From assembly GCA_902497065.1 (NCBI GenBank), contig CABVDH010000035.1, positions 1-14,085 on the forward strand: a DNA stretch of 14,085 nt, in the 5' to 3' direction. The stretch is from an uncultured Collinsella sp. GTDB taxonomy: Bacteria; Actinomycetota; Coriobacteriia; Coriobacteriales; Coriobacteriaceae. This document shows positions 7,073 through 13,822 of this stretch, in pieces. The number at the start of each line of letters is the position of its first letter. Positions within the stretch are counted from its first letter, which is position 1. The position numbers and the translations under genes are program-made. Under the pieces are notes generated by a model, which was given only the letters and a program-made list of their open reading frames with translations, ran no database searches and had not been told where the DNA came from.

Positions 7073-8356
7073 ATGGCTGAAGAATTCGATTTCCATCCGA
7101 TGTGGGAAAGCCTCGGCATGAATCTTGCCGACCACGACATGCTGCTGGGCGCCGTGGGCCAGATGTACGGGGACATGTTCCTGACGCAGAACAATCGCCC
7201 CAAGTCTACGTCCTACCTGGATTTTGTTGCCACCAACATCCACAGCGGCCGTATTAAGGAGATGCTCGACAAGAAGGAGGCCGGCGAGGCCACCAAGATC
7301 GTCGGTTCGTTCTGCGTCTACGTGCCCGAGGAGATCGTACTTGCCTGTGACGGCATTCCCGTGGGCCTGTGCTCGGGTGCCGATTGGGCAACCGATAAGG
7401 TCGAGGAGCACCTGCCGCGCAACACCTGTCCGCTTATCAAGAGCTTTGCCGGCTTTAAGCTGGGCGAGGTCTGCCCCTACATTGAGTCGAGTGACCTGGT
7501 GGTAGGCGAGAACACCTGCGATGGCAAGAAGAAGGCCTACGAGTTTTTTGCCACGCAAAAGAACATGTACGTTATGGATATTCCCAACGTGCACGACGAG
7601 TCGACGCTCGTGACTTGGAAGGCCGAGGTCAAAAAGCTCGCCGCCAAGATCGAGGAAGAGTGTGGCGCCACGATCACACCTGAGCGTCTGAAGGCCGCCA
7701 TCCACGCTGTCAATGAGAAGCGACGTGCCCTGCAGCGCCTCGCTGCCACGCGCGCTGCCGACCCAGCGCCCATCAGCGGTCTCGATAGCCTGCTGACCGT
7801 GCAGGCAGCCTTTGTGGACGACACGCCGCGTCTGACCGGAGCCATCAACGATATGGCGGCTGAGTGCGAGCAGCGTGTCGAGGCCGGCGAGGGCGTGGCT
7901 CCCAAGGGGACCAAGCGCATCCTGTACACCGGTACGCCCATGGCCGTGCCCAACTGGAAGCTGTTCAACCTCATCGAGAAGGCCGGCGGCGTTGTGGTAG
8001 GCGAGGAGTCCTGTACGGGCTCGCGCTACTACAAGGACCTGGTCGACGAGTCCGGCGAGACGGTCGACGAGATGCTCGATGCCATCGCCGAGCGCTACTT
8101 TAAGATAAACTGTGCCGTCTTTACGCCCAACGACCAGCGTATGAAGGACATTGTCCAGATGGCCAAGGACCTGCATGCCGACGGCATCGTGGATGTGGCG
8201 CTGCAGTTCTGCACGCTCTACGAGATGGAGTCGTTTGCCGTGGAGAAGGCCGCCGAGGAGGCAGGCATTCCGTTTATGCACATCACGACCGACTACGCCG
8301 GCGAGGACGCGGGGCAATTGCAGACGCGCATTGAAGCTTTCTTGGAAACCATTTAG
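7073..8356 (+). CDS. HgdB-like / double-cubane-cluster reductase, paralogue 1
   Basis: Member of the 2-hydroxyacyl-CoA dehydratase component D family, closest by motif to the YjiM / double-cubane-cluster reductases: iron-sulfur enzymes receiving low-potential electrons from an ATP-driven activator. It has 427 residues, with about 40 more at the N-terminus than paralogue 2. Cysteines in family positions are C81 (SFCVYVPEE), C100, C119 (NTCPLIKS), C134 (VCPY), C149 (ENTCDGKKK), C314 (ESCTG) and C380 (LQFC). Where paralogue 2 has TGCP, this one has TGTP (Thr288), so one conserved cysteine is lost. GAGAGGGGAA precedes the ATG. It lies upstream of paralogue 2 and the activator, perhaps as one unit. 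The substrate is unknown; a classical dehydratase role is possible but not indicated by any CoA-pathway neighbour. Confidence 0.85.
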   Translation: MAEEFDFHPMWESLGMNLADHDMLLGAVGQMYGDMFLTQNNRPKSTSYLDFVATNIHSGRIKEMLDKKEAGEATKIVGSFCVYVPEEIVLACDGIPVGLCSGADWATDKVEEHLPRNTCPLIKSFAGFKLGEVCPYIESSDLVVGENTCDGKKKAYEFFATQKNMYVMDIPNVHDESTLVTWKAEVKKLAAKIEEECGATITPERLKAAIHAVNEKRRALQRLAATRAADPAPISGLDSLLTVQAAFVDDTPRLTGAINDMAAECEQRVEAGEGVAPKGTKRILYTGTPMAVPNWKLFNLIEKAGGVVVGEESCTGSRYYKDLVDESGETVDEMLDAIAERYFKINCAVFTPNDQRMKDIVQMAKDLHADGIVDVALQFCTLYEMESFAVEKAAEEAGIPFMHITTDYAGEDAGQLQTRIEAFLETI

Positions 8357-8374
8357 GGCTATCCGTCTCGGTGA

Positions 8375-8471
8375 CTTCCTCAGGCACCCGATCTTGCCGT
8401 TCAAACCGTCGCTTGCGTACCAAAGTACGCGGTGCTCCTCATTCACGGCAACCTCGGGCACCTGGGAAAGC
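8375..8471. repeat. Structured intergenic repeat, copy 1
   Basis: A 97-base element filling most of the gap between the two reductase genes, about 85 percent identical to the copy at 9671. It is itself a long imperfect inverted repeat: CAGG, CCCGA and TTGCCGT in the left arm pair with complements in the right arm. A short inner hairpin joins GCGTAC and GTACGC around CAAA (GTAC shared pairing). Several differences from copy 2 are compensatory, which points to a conserved fold. No T-tract follows, so it is not a standard terminator. Confidence 0.8.
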
Positions 8472-8506
8472 TGTTTCCTTGGTTGGTTAAAAGGTTTAGG
8501 AGTTAT

Positions 8507-9670
8507 ATGTCAGAAAATATTGAGCAGCCGTTGCCGTCCACGTTTGAGGAGTTCAACGAGCAGCGCAAGGCGGCGTTTATTCGCGTTAAGGATTACAAGC
8601 AGGCCGGTAATCGTCTGGTCGGCTTCTTGTGCAGCTATACGCCGCTCGAGATCATCGATGCCGCGGGGGCTTCGAGCGTGGCGCTGTGCGGTACGTCCGA
8701 TGAGGTGATTCCCGAGGCCGAGAAGGTGCTGCCGGCAAATCTGTGTCCGCTCATCAAGTCGACGTACGGTTTTGCCTATTCGCAAAAGTGCCCGTTTACG
8801 TACTTTAGCGACATGATCATCGGCGAGACCACCTGCGACGGCAAGAAGAAGATGTACGAGCTACTCAACGAGCTCAAGCGCACGCACATTCTGCATCTTC
8901 CGCAGGGTCGCGATCGCGCCTACGAGCGTGAAGGCTGGTACGAGGAGTGCCGCCTGCTCAAGGAGGAGCTCGAGGGCTTCTACGGCATCACGATTACCGA
9001 CGATGACCTGCGCGCCGCCGTCCGTCGTCGTAACCGCTTGCGTGCGGCCCAGCTCGAGATGTTTGCGCTGCAGGCCAACCAGCCGGCGGCCATGAGCGGC
9101 GTCGACCTGATGAGCACCATGTTTGCCGGTACGTTCAGCTTTGATATCGAGGCCTATACGCAGCAGCTGGAGCAAAAGGTTGCCAAGCTGCGCGAGGCCT
9201 ACGACGCGGGCGAGCGCCCGGTCGCGGCGGATGCCAAGCGCATTCTGATCACCGGCTGCCCGGTGGGCGGCGTAATCAACAAAATCGGTCGCACCATCGA
9301 GTCCAACGGCGGTGTGGTCGTGTGCATGGACGACTGCTCGGGCGAGCGCACGGCGGCCATGATGATCGACCCGGTGGCTCCCGACATTCTGCGCGCCATT
9401 GCCGACCGCTATTTGGACATCAACTGCTCGGTCATGACGCCCAACGACGGCCGTATGGACAACACCCTGGCCATGTGCGAGAAATACCATGTCGACGGTG
9501 TGGTGGAGAATGTGCTCCAGGCGTGCCACACCTTTAACGTGGAGAGTGCGCGCATGCAGGAGGCTGTCGAGGGTGCGGGTATTCCGTATATGAAGATCGA
9601 GACCGACTACAGCAACGGCGACATGGGCCAGATCGAGACTCGCATCGCCGCCTTCATCGAAACCCTCTAG
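8507..9670 (+). CDS. Double-cubane-cluster-type anaerobic reductase (YjiM-like), paralogue 2
   Basis: Homologue of paralogue 1 and of E. coli YjiM, in the 2-hydroxyacyl-CoA dehydratase component D family. The double-cubane members studied are homodimers with a sulfide-bridged pair of iron-sulfur cubanes and reduce small molecules using an ATP-dependent activator. It has 387 residues. Cysteines at family positions are C42 (CSYTP), C61 (LCGTS), C80 (NLCPLIKS), C95 (KCPF), C110 (TTCDGKKK), C251 (ITGCP), C277 (DDCSG) and C340 (LQACHT). The C-terminal ETDYSNGDMGQIETR segment is typical. The ATG at 8507 has AGGAG seven bases upstream; an in-frame ATG at 8432 lies inside the repeat element and is rejected. 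The natural substrate is unknown, and paralogue 1 could be its partner subunit. Confidence 0.88.
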   Translation: MSENIEQPLPSTFEEFNEQRKAAFIRVKDYKQAGNRLVGFLCSYTPLEIIDAAGASSVALCGTSDEVIPEAEKVLPANLCPLIKSTYGFAYSQKCPFTYFSDMIIGETTCDGKKKMYELLNELKRTHILHLPQGRDRAYEREGWYEECRLLKEELEGFYGITITDDDLRAAVRRRNRLRAAQLEMFALQANQPAAMSGVDLMSTMFAGTFSFDIEAYTQQLEQKVAKLREAYDAGERPVAADAKRILITGCPVGGVINKIGRTIESNGGVVVCMDDCSGERTAAMMIDPVAPDILRAIADRYLDINCSVMTPNDGRMDNTLAMCEKYHVDGVVENVLQACHTFNVESARMQEAVEGAGIPYMKIETDYSNGDMGQIETRIAAFIETL

Positions 9671-9768
9671 CTTCCTCAGGCACCGGATCTTGCCCCTCAA
9701 ACCGTCGCTTGCGTACCCAAAGTACGCTGCGCTCCTCTTTCGGGGCAATCTCCGGCACCTGAGAAACC
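9671..9768. repeat. Structured intergenic repeat, copy 2
   Basis: Second copy of the element at 8375, same orientation, starting directly after the stop of paralogue 2. CTCAGG, CCGGA and TTGCCCC in the left arm pair with the right arm, and GCGTAC/GTACGC close an inner loop of CCAAA. Where copy 1 has CCCG/CGGG and TGCCGT/ACGGCA, this copy has CCGG/CCGG and TGCCCC/GGGGCA, so pairing is kept. Confidence 0.8.
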
Positions 9769-9825
9769 TAGAGCTAAGGCGCCTGAACGCGCCGCTGTCT
9801 TTGATGTTTAGATTGGGAGAGAGCC

Positions 9826-10059
9826 ATGATAGGGATCGGGATCGATATCGGGTCTACGGCGGCTAAGGCTGCTGTGGTCGACGGGGAGGGTTCGGTGGCG
9901 TGGACGTGCGTGCAGCCAACCGGGTTCTCCTCGGTCGATGCTTCCGAGCGGCTGCGCAAGGCACTGGCAGCGGCGGGTTATGACGTGACGGCCGAAGATA
10001 CTCGCGTGGTCGCGACTGGCTACGGCCGTGTCGCCGTGCCCTATGCGCACAAGGCGTGA
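9826..10059 (+). CDS. Activator of the double-cubane reductases, N-terminal part (frame-split)
   Basis: First 77 residues of an ASKHA-fold (BcrAD/BadFG, HgdC/YjiL) activator ATPase, which hydrolyses ATP to push an electron from its iron-sulfur cluster onto the partner reductase. The phosphate-binding GIDIGSTAAKAAVVDG (4-19) and VATGYGR (63-69) are clear. GGGAGAGAG sits a few bases before the ATG. The frame stops at TGA 10057-10059, exactly where intact relatives continue with VTEITCH; that continuation is in the -1 frame, starting with the GTG at 10056 that overlaps the stop (GTGA). Options are a single-base loss, a split two-chain protein made by coupled translation, or a recoding event; the sequence alone does not decide. 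Confidence 0.8.
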   Translation: MIGIGIDIGSTAAKAAVVDGEGSVAWTCVQPTGFSSVDASERLRKALAAAGYDVTAEDTRVVATGYGRVAVPYAHKA

Positions 10060-10589
10060 CCGAGATCACCTGCCACGGCACCGGTGCCGTGCGCCTGTTT
10101 GGCGATCACGGCACGGTGATTGACGTGGGCGGCCAGGACACCAAGGTCATTCAGCTTAAAAGTGGCCGCGTGGCCAAGTTTGCCATGAACGACAAGTGCG
10201 CCGCCGGCACGGGGCGCTTTTTGGAGATCATGGCCGACCGTCTAGGCATTTCCCAGCAGCAGATGGCCGACCTGGCGCGTTCCGGCGAGCCCACCAAGAT
10301 CAGCAGCATGTGCACCGTGTTTGCCGAAAGCGAGGTTATCAGCCTGATCGGTCGCGGCGAGCCGCGCGAGAACATTGCGCGTGGCGTGATCGACAGCGTC
10401 GTGTCGCGCGTGGCCACTATGGCCGGGCAGGCCGCGGGCGCCCCGTACTACCTGACCGGTGGCCTGTGCGAGAACGCCTTCGTGGTGGAGCGGTTGGGCG
10501 AGCTACTGGGGTCGCCGGTGACCACCTCGCCCCAGGCTCGCTTTGCCGGAGCGATCGGCGCGGCTGTCCGCGCCGCCGCCTTGGCCTAG
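10056..10589 (+). CDS. Activator of the double-cubane reductases, C-terminal part (frame-split)
   Basis: The remaining 177 residues of the activator. It opens GTG ACC GAG, encoding the conserved VTEITCHG. The second phosphate/adenosine motif DVGGQDTKV follows. Both cluster cysteines are present, in NDKCAAGTG (codon at 10197) and SSMCTVFAES (codon at 10311); in the homodimer two from each subunit hold one shared [4Fe-4S] cluster. The end, LTGGLCENAF and GAIGAAVRAA, is normal. Together the two parts make about 255 residues, the usual full length, with no gap or duplication at the junction and no decay elsewhere. No clear ribosome site precedes the GTG, so independent expression would rely on coupling to the upstream frame. 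Confidence 0.8.
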   Translation: MTEITCHGTGAVRLFGDHGTVIDVGGQDTKVIQLKSGRVAKFAMNDKCAAGTGRFLEIMADRLGISQQQMADLARSGEPTKISSMCTVFAESEVISLIGRGEPRENIARGVIDSVVSRVATMAGQAAGAPYYLTGGLCENAFVVERLGELLGSPVTTSPQARFAGAIGAAVRAAALA

Positions 10590-10603
10590 GGGTGTACCGC
10601 GAC

Positions 10604-11821
10604 ATGCGCATCCTCAATATCTCGGCGCAAAAACCAGATAGCACCGGCAGCGGTACCTACCTTGCCGCGCTCGTGCGCGAACAGATCGAGACGGGGCATC
10701 GCGCCGCCGTGCTTTGCGGCGCGGCACCGGGTGATACCCAAGGCGAGCTGGACCGGCGTGCTGCCGTGTTTGCCGTACCGTTCGAGTCGCCCGAGCTGCC
10801 GTTTCCCATCTGCGGTATGTCCGATGTCATGCCCTATCCCTCCACACGTTATCGTGACCTGACGCCTTCGATGCTCAAGGCATTTGAGCGGGCATTTGCT
10901 GCTGCAATCGATCGGGCTGTGGCTGAGTTTCGGCCCGATCTGGTGCTCTGCCATCACCTGTATCTGGTGGCCGCATTGGCGCGCGAGTGCGTCCGGGGCG
11001 TGCCGGTTGTTGCCGTGTGCCATTCGACCGATCTGCGCCAGCTGCGTTCGCATGCGCTCGAGCGCGATCGCATCGTACGTGCGGTTCGTCGGCTCGATGC
11101 CGTCTTTGCGCTCCATGCTGAGCAGGCTGAGCAGATTGGCCTGGTGTGCGGCGTCGATGCCGATCGCATCCACGTGATTGGGACGGGCTACGACCATCGC
11201 GTCTTCTGCCGCGACGCAAGCGTGGCGAGGCAGCCGGGGTCGCTTGTGTACGTGGGCAAGATCTGCTTTAAAAAGGGCGTCGAGTCGCTGGTTCGAGCCG
11301 TGTCATTGCCGATCGACGATGACGTCCGCCCATCTGGCTTGGTGCTTGTGGGCGGTCGTGGGGACGATGCCGAGTACGCGCGTGTCGAGCGCTTGGCCGC
11401 GGCCTCGGATGTGCCGGTGACGCTGGCGGGGCGCCTGGATAGCGATGGGCTCGTGCGCGCCTACCGCAGTTCCGACGTCTTTGTGCTGCCTTCGTTTTAC
11501 GAGGGTCTGCCGCTCGTGACGATCGAGGCCCTCGCGTGCGGCTGCAAAGTTGTGGCGACCGATTTGCCCGGCGTTCGTCCCTGGATGGAGGCGATGCTTC
11601 CCGGCGCTCCCGTGACGTGGGTGGCGCCGCCGCGTATGACGGATGTCGACACGCCCGAGGCGGCCGACCTTCCGTTGTTTGAGCGCGCACTGGCAGATGC
11701 TATCGCGCAGGCGCTTGCGGCGCCGCCTTCGACGTTTGAGCCGTCGGCGGTCTCTTGGGAAGCGTGCCTGGGGCGTATACTTAAAGTCGTTGATTTGTTG
11801 GAAGGGGGTTCGTATGGCTAA
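10604..11821 (+). CDS. GT4-type glycosyltransferase coupled to selD
   Basis: Retaining glycosyltransferase of the GT-B fold, 405 residues, probably cytoplasmic. The N-terminal domain opens MRILNISAQKPDSTGSGTYL, with the glycine-rich loop of the acceptor half. The C-terminal half has LVYVGKICFKKGVESL, VLVGGRGDD and the EX7E-type pair Glu300 and Glu308 in EGLPLVTIEALACG, which holds the nucleotide-sugar donor. The ATG at 10604 lies 14 bases after the activator stop. The stop (11819-11821) lies within selD, overlapping its start by 8 bases, so the two are translationally linked. The acceptor and donor are unknown. Placement suggests a selenium-related acceptor, by analogy with the selenosugar synthase SenB, but a cell-envelope glycan role cannot be excluded. 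Confidence 0.85.
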   Translation: MRILNISAQKPDSTGSGTYLAALVREQIETGHRAAVLCGAAPGDTQGELDRRAAVFAVPFESPELPFPICGMSDVMPYPSTRYRDLTPSMLKAFERAFAAAIDRAVAEFRPDLVLCHHLYLVAALARECVRGVPVVAVCHSTDLRQLRSHALERDRIVRAVRRLDAVFALHAEQAEQIGLVCGVDADRIHVIGTGYDHRVFCRDASVARQPGSLVYVGKICFKKGVESLVRAVSLPIDDDVRPSGLVLVGGRGDDAEYARVERLAAASDVPVTLAGRLDSDGLVRAYRSSDVFVLPSFYEGLPLVTIEALACGCKVVATDLPGVRPWMEAMLPGAPVTWVAPPRMTDVDTPEAADLPLFERALADAIAQALAAPPSTFEPSAVSWEACLGRILKVVDLLEGGSYG

Positions 11822-12863
11822 GGACACCATGAGGCTCACGTCCATGACGGCCGCGAGCGGTTGAGCCGCTAAGTTGGCTCCCGGAGCCCTCGCCCAGGTC
11901 CTGGGCGACTTACCCAATGTGCATAACGACAACTTGCTCGTGGGGTTCGATACCTCCGACGATGCGAGCGTCTTCCGCGTAGGGGAGAACCTGGGGCTCG
12001 TGCAGTCCATCGACTTCTTCCCACCGATGGTCGATGACCCGTTCCTGTTTGGCCAGATTGCCGCGGCCAACTCACTGTCGGACATCTACGCCATGGGCGG
12101 GCGGCCGAGCCATGCCATGAACCTGCTTTGCATACCCAGTTGCCTGGGCGTTGAGGTTGCCGGTCAGATTCTGGCGGGCGGCGCCGATAAGTGCGTTGAG
12201 GCGGGTTGCTCCATCGCGGGCGGCCACACCATCAACGACGACGAGCCCAAGTATGGTCTGTCCGTGAGCGGTTTTGTGCCACTCGACCACATGCTCGCCA
12301 ACAGCGGCGCACGCGTGGGCGATGCGTTGCTGCTGACCAAGGCGATTGGCTCGGGCATCATCACCACGGCCATTAAGGGCGAGCTCATCGAGCAGGACGA
12401 GGCCGCAGCCATGTTTGACTCGATGCGCACCCTCAACGAGGCGCCGATTCGTCTGGCCGAGGGACTTGAACTTCACGGCTGCACCGACATTACGGGCTTT
12501 GGTCTGATCGGGCACGCGTGCGAGATGGCCGAGGGCTCGGGCGTGCAGATTGAGCTTGCGTCGGGGGCGGTGCCGCTCTTTGATCGAGTGCTCGACACGG
12601 CGCGTCTGGGCATTATCCCCGCGGGCTCCTACCGCAACCAGGACTTCTTTGGCCCGCGCGCGGCTGCCGACGAGGATCTGGAGTCGGGCATGCTGGATGC
12701 GCTGTACGATCCGCAGACGTCTGGTGGCCTACTCATCGCGGCGCCTGCTGCCGATGTGGATGAGCTTGCGCGTCGCCTGGATGCCGAGGGGTGCATCGCG
12801 GCCGTTGTCGGGCGCGTGTGCGAGGCGGAGCCGGGCGGTCCTGCCGTCCACGTTGTTCGCTAG
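11814..12863 (+). CDS. selD: Selenide water dikinase SelD, selenocysteine-containing (UGA at codon 17)
   Basis: Makes selenophosphate from selenide and ATP, the selenium donor for selenocysteine, selenouridine and selenium cofactors. It has 349 residues when TGA at 11862-11864 is read as selenocysteine. That codon is number 17, in ASG-U-AAK, matching the catalytic Cys17 of E. coli SelD, with the essential Lys20 conserved three residues on. Downstream are DTSDDASVF, SIDFFPPMVDDPFLFGQIAAAN, AMGG, AGGHTINDDEPKYG and the C-terminal DPQTSGGLLIAAP, all normal for the family. GGAAGGGGG precedes the ATG at 11814, inside the end of the glycosyltransferase. A hairpin that could serve as the selenocysteine insertion element follows at 11890. 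Sec-type SelD is known, for example in Haemophilus. The host must therefore carry selA, selB and selC elsewhere. Confidence 0.93.
11862..11864 (+). other. Selenocysteine codon (UGA) of selD
   Basis: This in-frame TGA lies at codon 17, between a well-placed start and 332 codons of clean SelD homology. Replacing it with Cys or Sec restores the family active site, so it is a recoded codon rather than a mutation. Confidence 0.93.
11890..11908 (+). promoter_or_regulatory. Candidate bacterial SECIS hairpin in selD
   Basis: TCGCCCAG (11890-11897) pairs perfectly with CTGGGCGA (11901-11908) around GTC, an 8-base-pair stem whose top reads CAGGTCCTG. The SelB-binding loop of E. coli fdhF has a very similar apex, CAGGTCTG. 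Its apex lies 33 bases after the UGA, at the far side of the spacing allowed for bacterial elements. A smaller hairpin (11876-11888, GGCTC/GAGCC) lies between and may stack beneath it. Confidence 0.6.
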
Positions 12864-12887
12864 CCCGCACGTTTATGTAACTGTTTG

Positions 12888-12903
12888 CCGTTCTCTAGAA
12901 CGG
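12888..12903. promoter_or_regulatory. Inverted repeat between selD and yedF
   Basis: CCGTTCT and AGAACGG form a perfect 7-base inverted repeat around CT in the 61-base gap, followed by TTCTTTC and then the yedF ribosome site. It could be an RNA hairpin that stabilises or attenuates the transcript, or an operator. The T-content after it is too poor for a confident terminator. Confidence 0.4.
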
Positions 12904-12924
12904 TTCTTTCGAAAGGAATTTGCT

Positions 12925-13551
12925 ATGTCTACCAAGATTGAAGTCAATGCCATGGGCGATGCCTGCCCGCTGCCCGTCGTCAAGACGCTCAAAGCTCTGA
13001 AGCAGCTCGATGGCGAGGGCACCGTCGTGACCTCGGTCGATAACGAGACCGCCGTCAAGAACATCTCCAAGATGGCGCAGGAGAAGGGCTGCACGGCCTC
13101 GGTCGAGAAGATTTCGGACGCCGAGTGGCATGTGACCGTGGCGACCTCTGGCGCCGTTGCCGTGGCCGATCCCGAGCAGGATGGCGCTGCCTTCTGTGAC
13201 GCCAGCGCCGGCAAGGGCAAACTCGTCATTTCCGTCTATACCGACTGCATGGGCCGCGGAGACGACGAGCTGGGCCACAAGCTCATGAAGGCGTTTATCT
13301 TTGCCGTGACGCAGCAGGAGGAGCTGCCCGCGACCATGCTGTTCTACAACGGCGGCGCCAAGCTCACCGTCGAGGGCTCGCCGGTGCTCGACGACCTGAA
13401 GGGCCTGGCCGAGCAGGGCGTCGAGATTCTCACCTGCGGTACCTGCCTGGACCATTATGGCATTAAAGACCAGCTTGCGGTGGGCGAGGTCACCAACATG
13501 TACGTAATCGTGGAGAAGATGGAGCAGGCCGTGCGCGTCGTGCGCCCGTAG
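12925..13551 (+). CDS. yedF: Selenium metabolism protein YedF
   Basis: Two-domain protein found with selD in organisms that use selenium as a cofactor, thought to carry or deliver reactive sulfur or selenium. It has 208 residues. The N-terminal TusA/SirA-like domain has the CPLP motif with Cys14, the likely carrier residue, at the end of GDACPLP. The C-terminal DsrE-like domain ends in LTCGTCLDHYG (Cys171 and Cys174) and GEVTNMY, characteristic of this family. GAAAGGAA precedes the ATG at 12925 by 5-6 bases. It follows selD by 61 bases and precedes DUF3343 by 19, so these are probably co-transcribed. The chemical role is inferred from the family; direct selenium binding is not shown by sequence. 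Confidence 0.9.
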   Translation: MSTKIEVNAMGDACPLPVVKTLKALKQLDGEGTVVTSVDNETAVKNISKMAQEKGCTASVEKISDAEWHVTVATSGAVAVADPEQDGAAFCDASAGKGKLVISVYTDCMGRGDDELGHKLMKAFIFAVTQQEELPATMLFYNGGAKLTVEGSPVLDDLKGLAEQGVEILTCGTCLDHYGIKDQLAVGEVTNMYVIVEKMEQAVRVVRP

Positions 13552-13570
13552 CGTATTGGTTGGAGTTGCC

Positions 13571-13822
13571 ATGAGGGAGAAGCGCCCGGCGCTTGTCATC
13601 ACGTTTCCCACCACGGCGGCCGCCATAGGTTGCGAGTCCCTGTGCATCGAGTGCGGCCTTCCCGGGCGAACGATCCCAGTGCCCGGGGAGGTCGCTGCCG
13701 GCTGCGGTCTGGCATGGAAGGCGTCGCCCGCGGATGAGGAACTGCTGCGCGGCGAGCTTGCCGCGGCGGGCGTTCCCACCGAGGGCTTTACCGTGATCGA
13801 TATGTGGGAGGTCGTGCGATGA
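13571..13822 (+). CDS. DUF3343 small protein, putative Se/S carrier
   Basis: An 83-residue cytoplasmic protein of the DUF3343 family, often found beside selD, yedF and cysteine desulfurases. It opens with ALVITFPTT, has GLPGRTIPVP (29-38) and the family cysteine in AAGCGLAWK (Cys45), plus Cys21, Cys25 and Cys28. That spacing is denser in cysteine than needed for the fold. The start is the ATG at 13571, five bases after GGAG; a TTG at 13556 is less likely. Its stop overlaps the next start (ATGA), so it is tightly coupled to the desulfurase and may accept persulfide or perselenide from it. This role is inference. Confidence 0.85.
   Translation: MREKRPALVITFPTTAAAIGCESLCIECGLPGRTIPVPGEVAAGCGLAWKASPADEELLRGELAAAGVPTEGFTVIDMWEVVR

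Noticed and set aside
6814..7080. An 88-codon Cys-containing frame (CKGGC...CRAC) starting at TTG
   Set aside because: No ribosome site, low-complexity tail, and it contains the strong Shine-Dalgarno of another start. Two Cys pairs alone are not enough.
6980..8461. A 493-codon minus-strand frame
   Set aside because: Antisense shadow of the first reductase gene, without ribosome site or recognisable motifs.
10057..10059. TGA at the end of the activator's first part read as selenocysteine
   Set aside because: Reading through gives a sequence unlike the family; the correct continuation is in another frame, so recoding UGA alone does not repair it.
10196..10603. Long N-terminal extension of the glycosyltransferase frame
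   Set aside because: This stretch is the activator gene read in another frame; the GT family begins at MRILNIS (ATG 10604).
11876..11888. GGCTC/GAGCC hairpin as the SECIS element
   Set aside because: Its 3-base loop CCG lacks the GGT-type apex and lies close to the UGA; the next hairpin is a better fit, though the two may act together.
11874..12863. selD starting at TTG 11874, after the TGA
   Set aside because: It would lack the catalytic residue and Lys20, and has no ribosome site. The upstream ATG at 11814 has a strong one and gives the right length.
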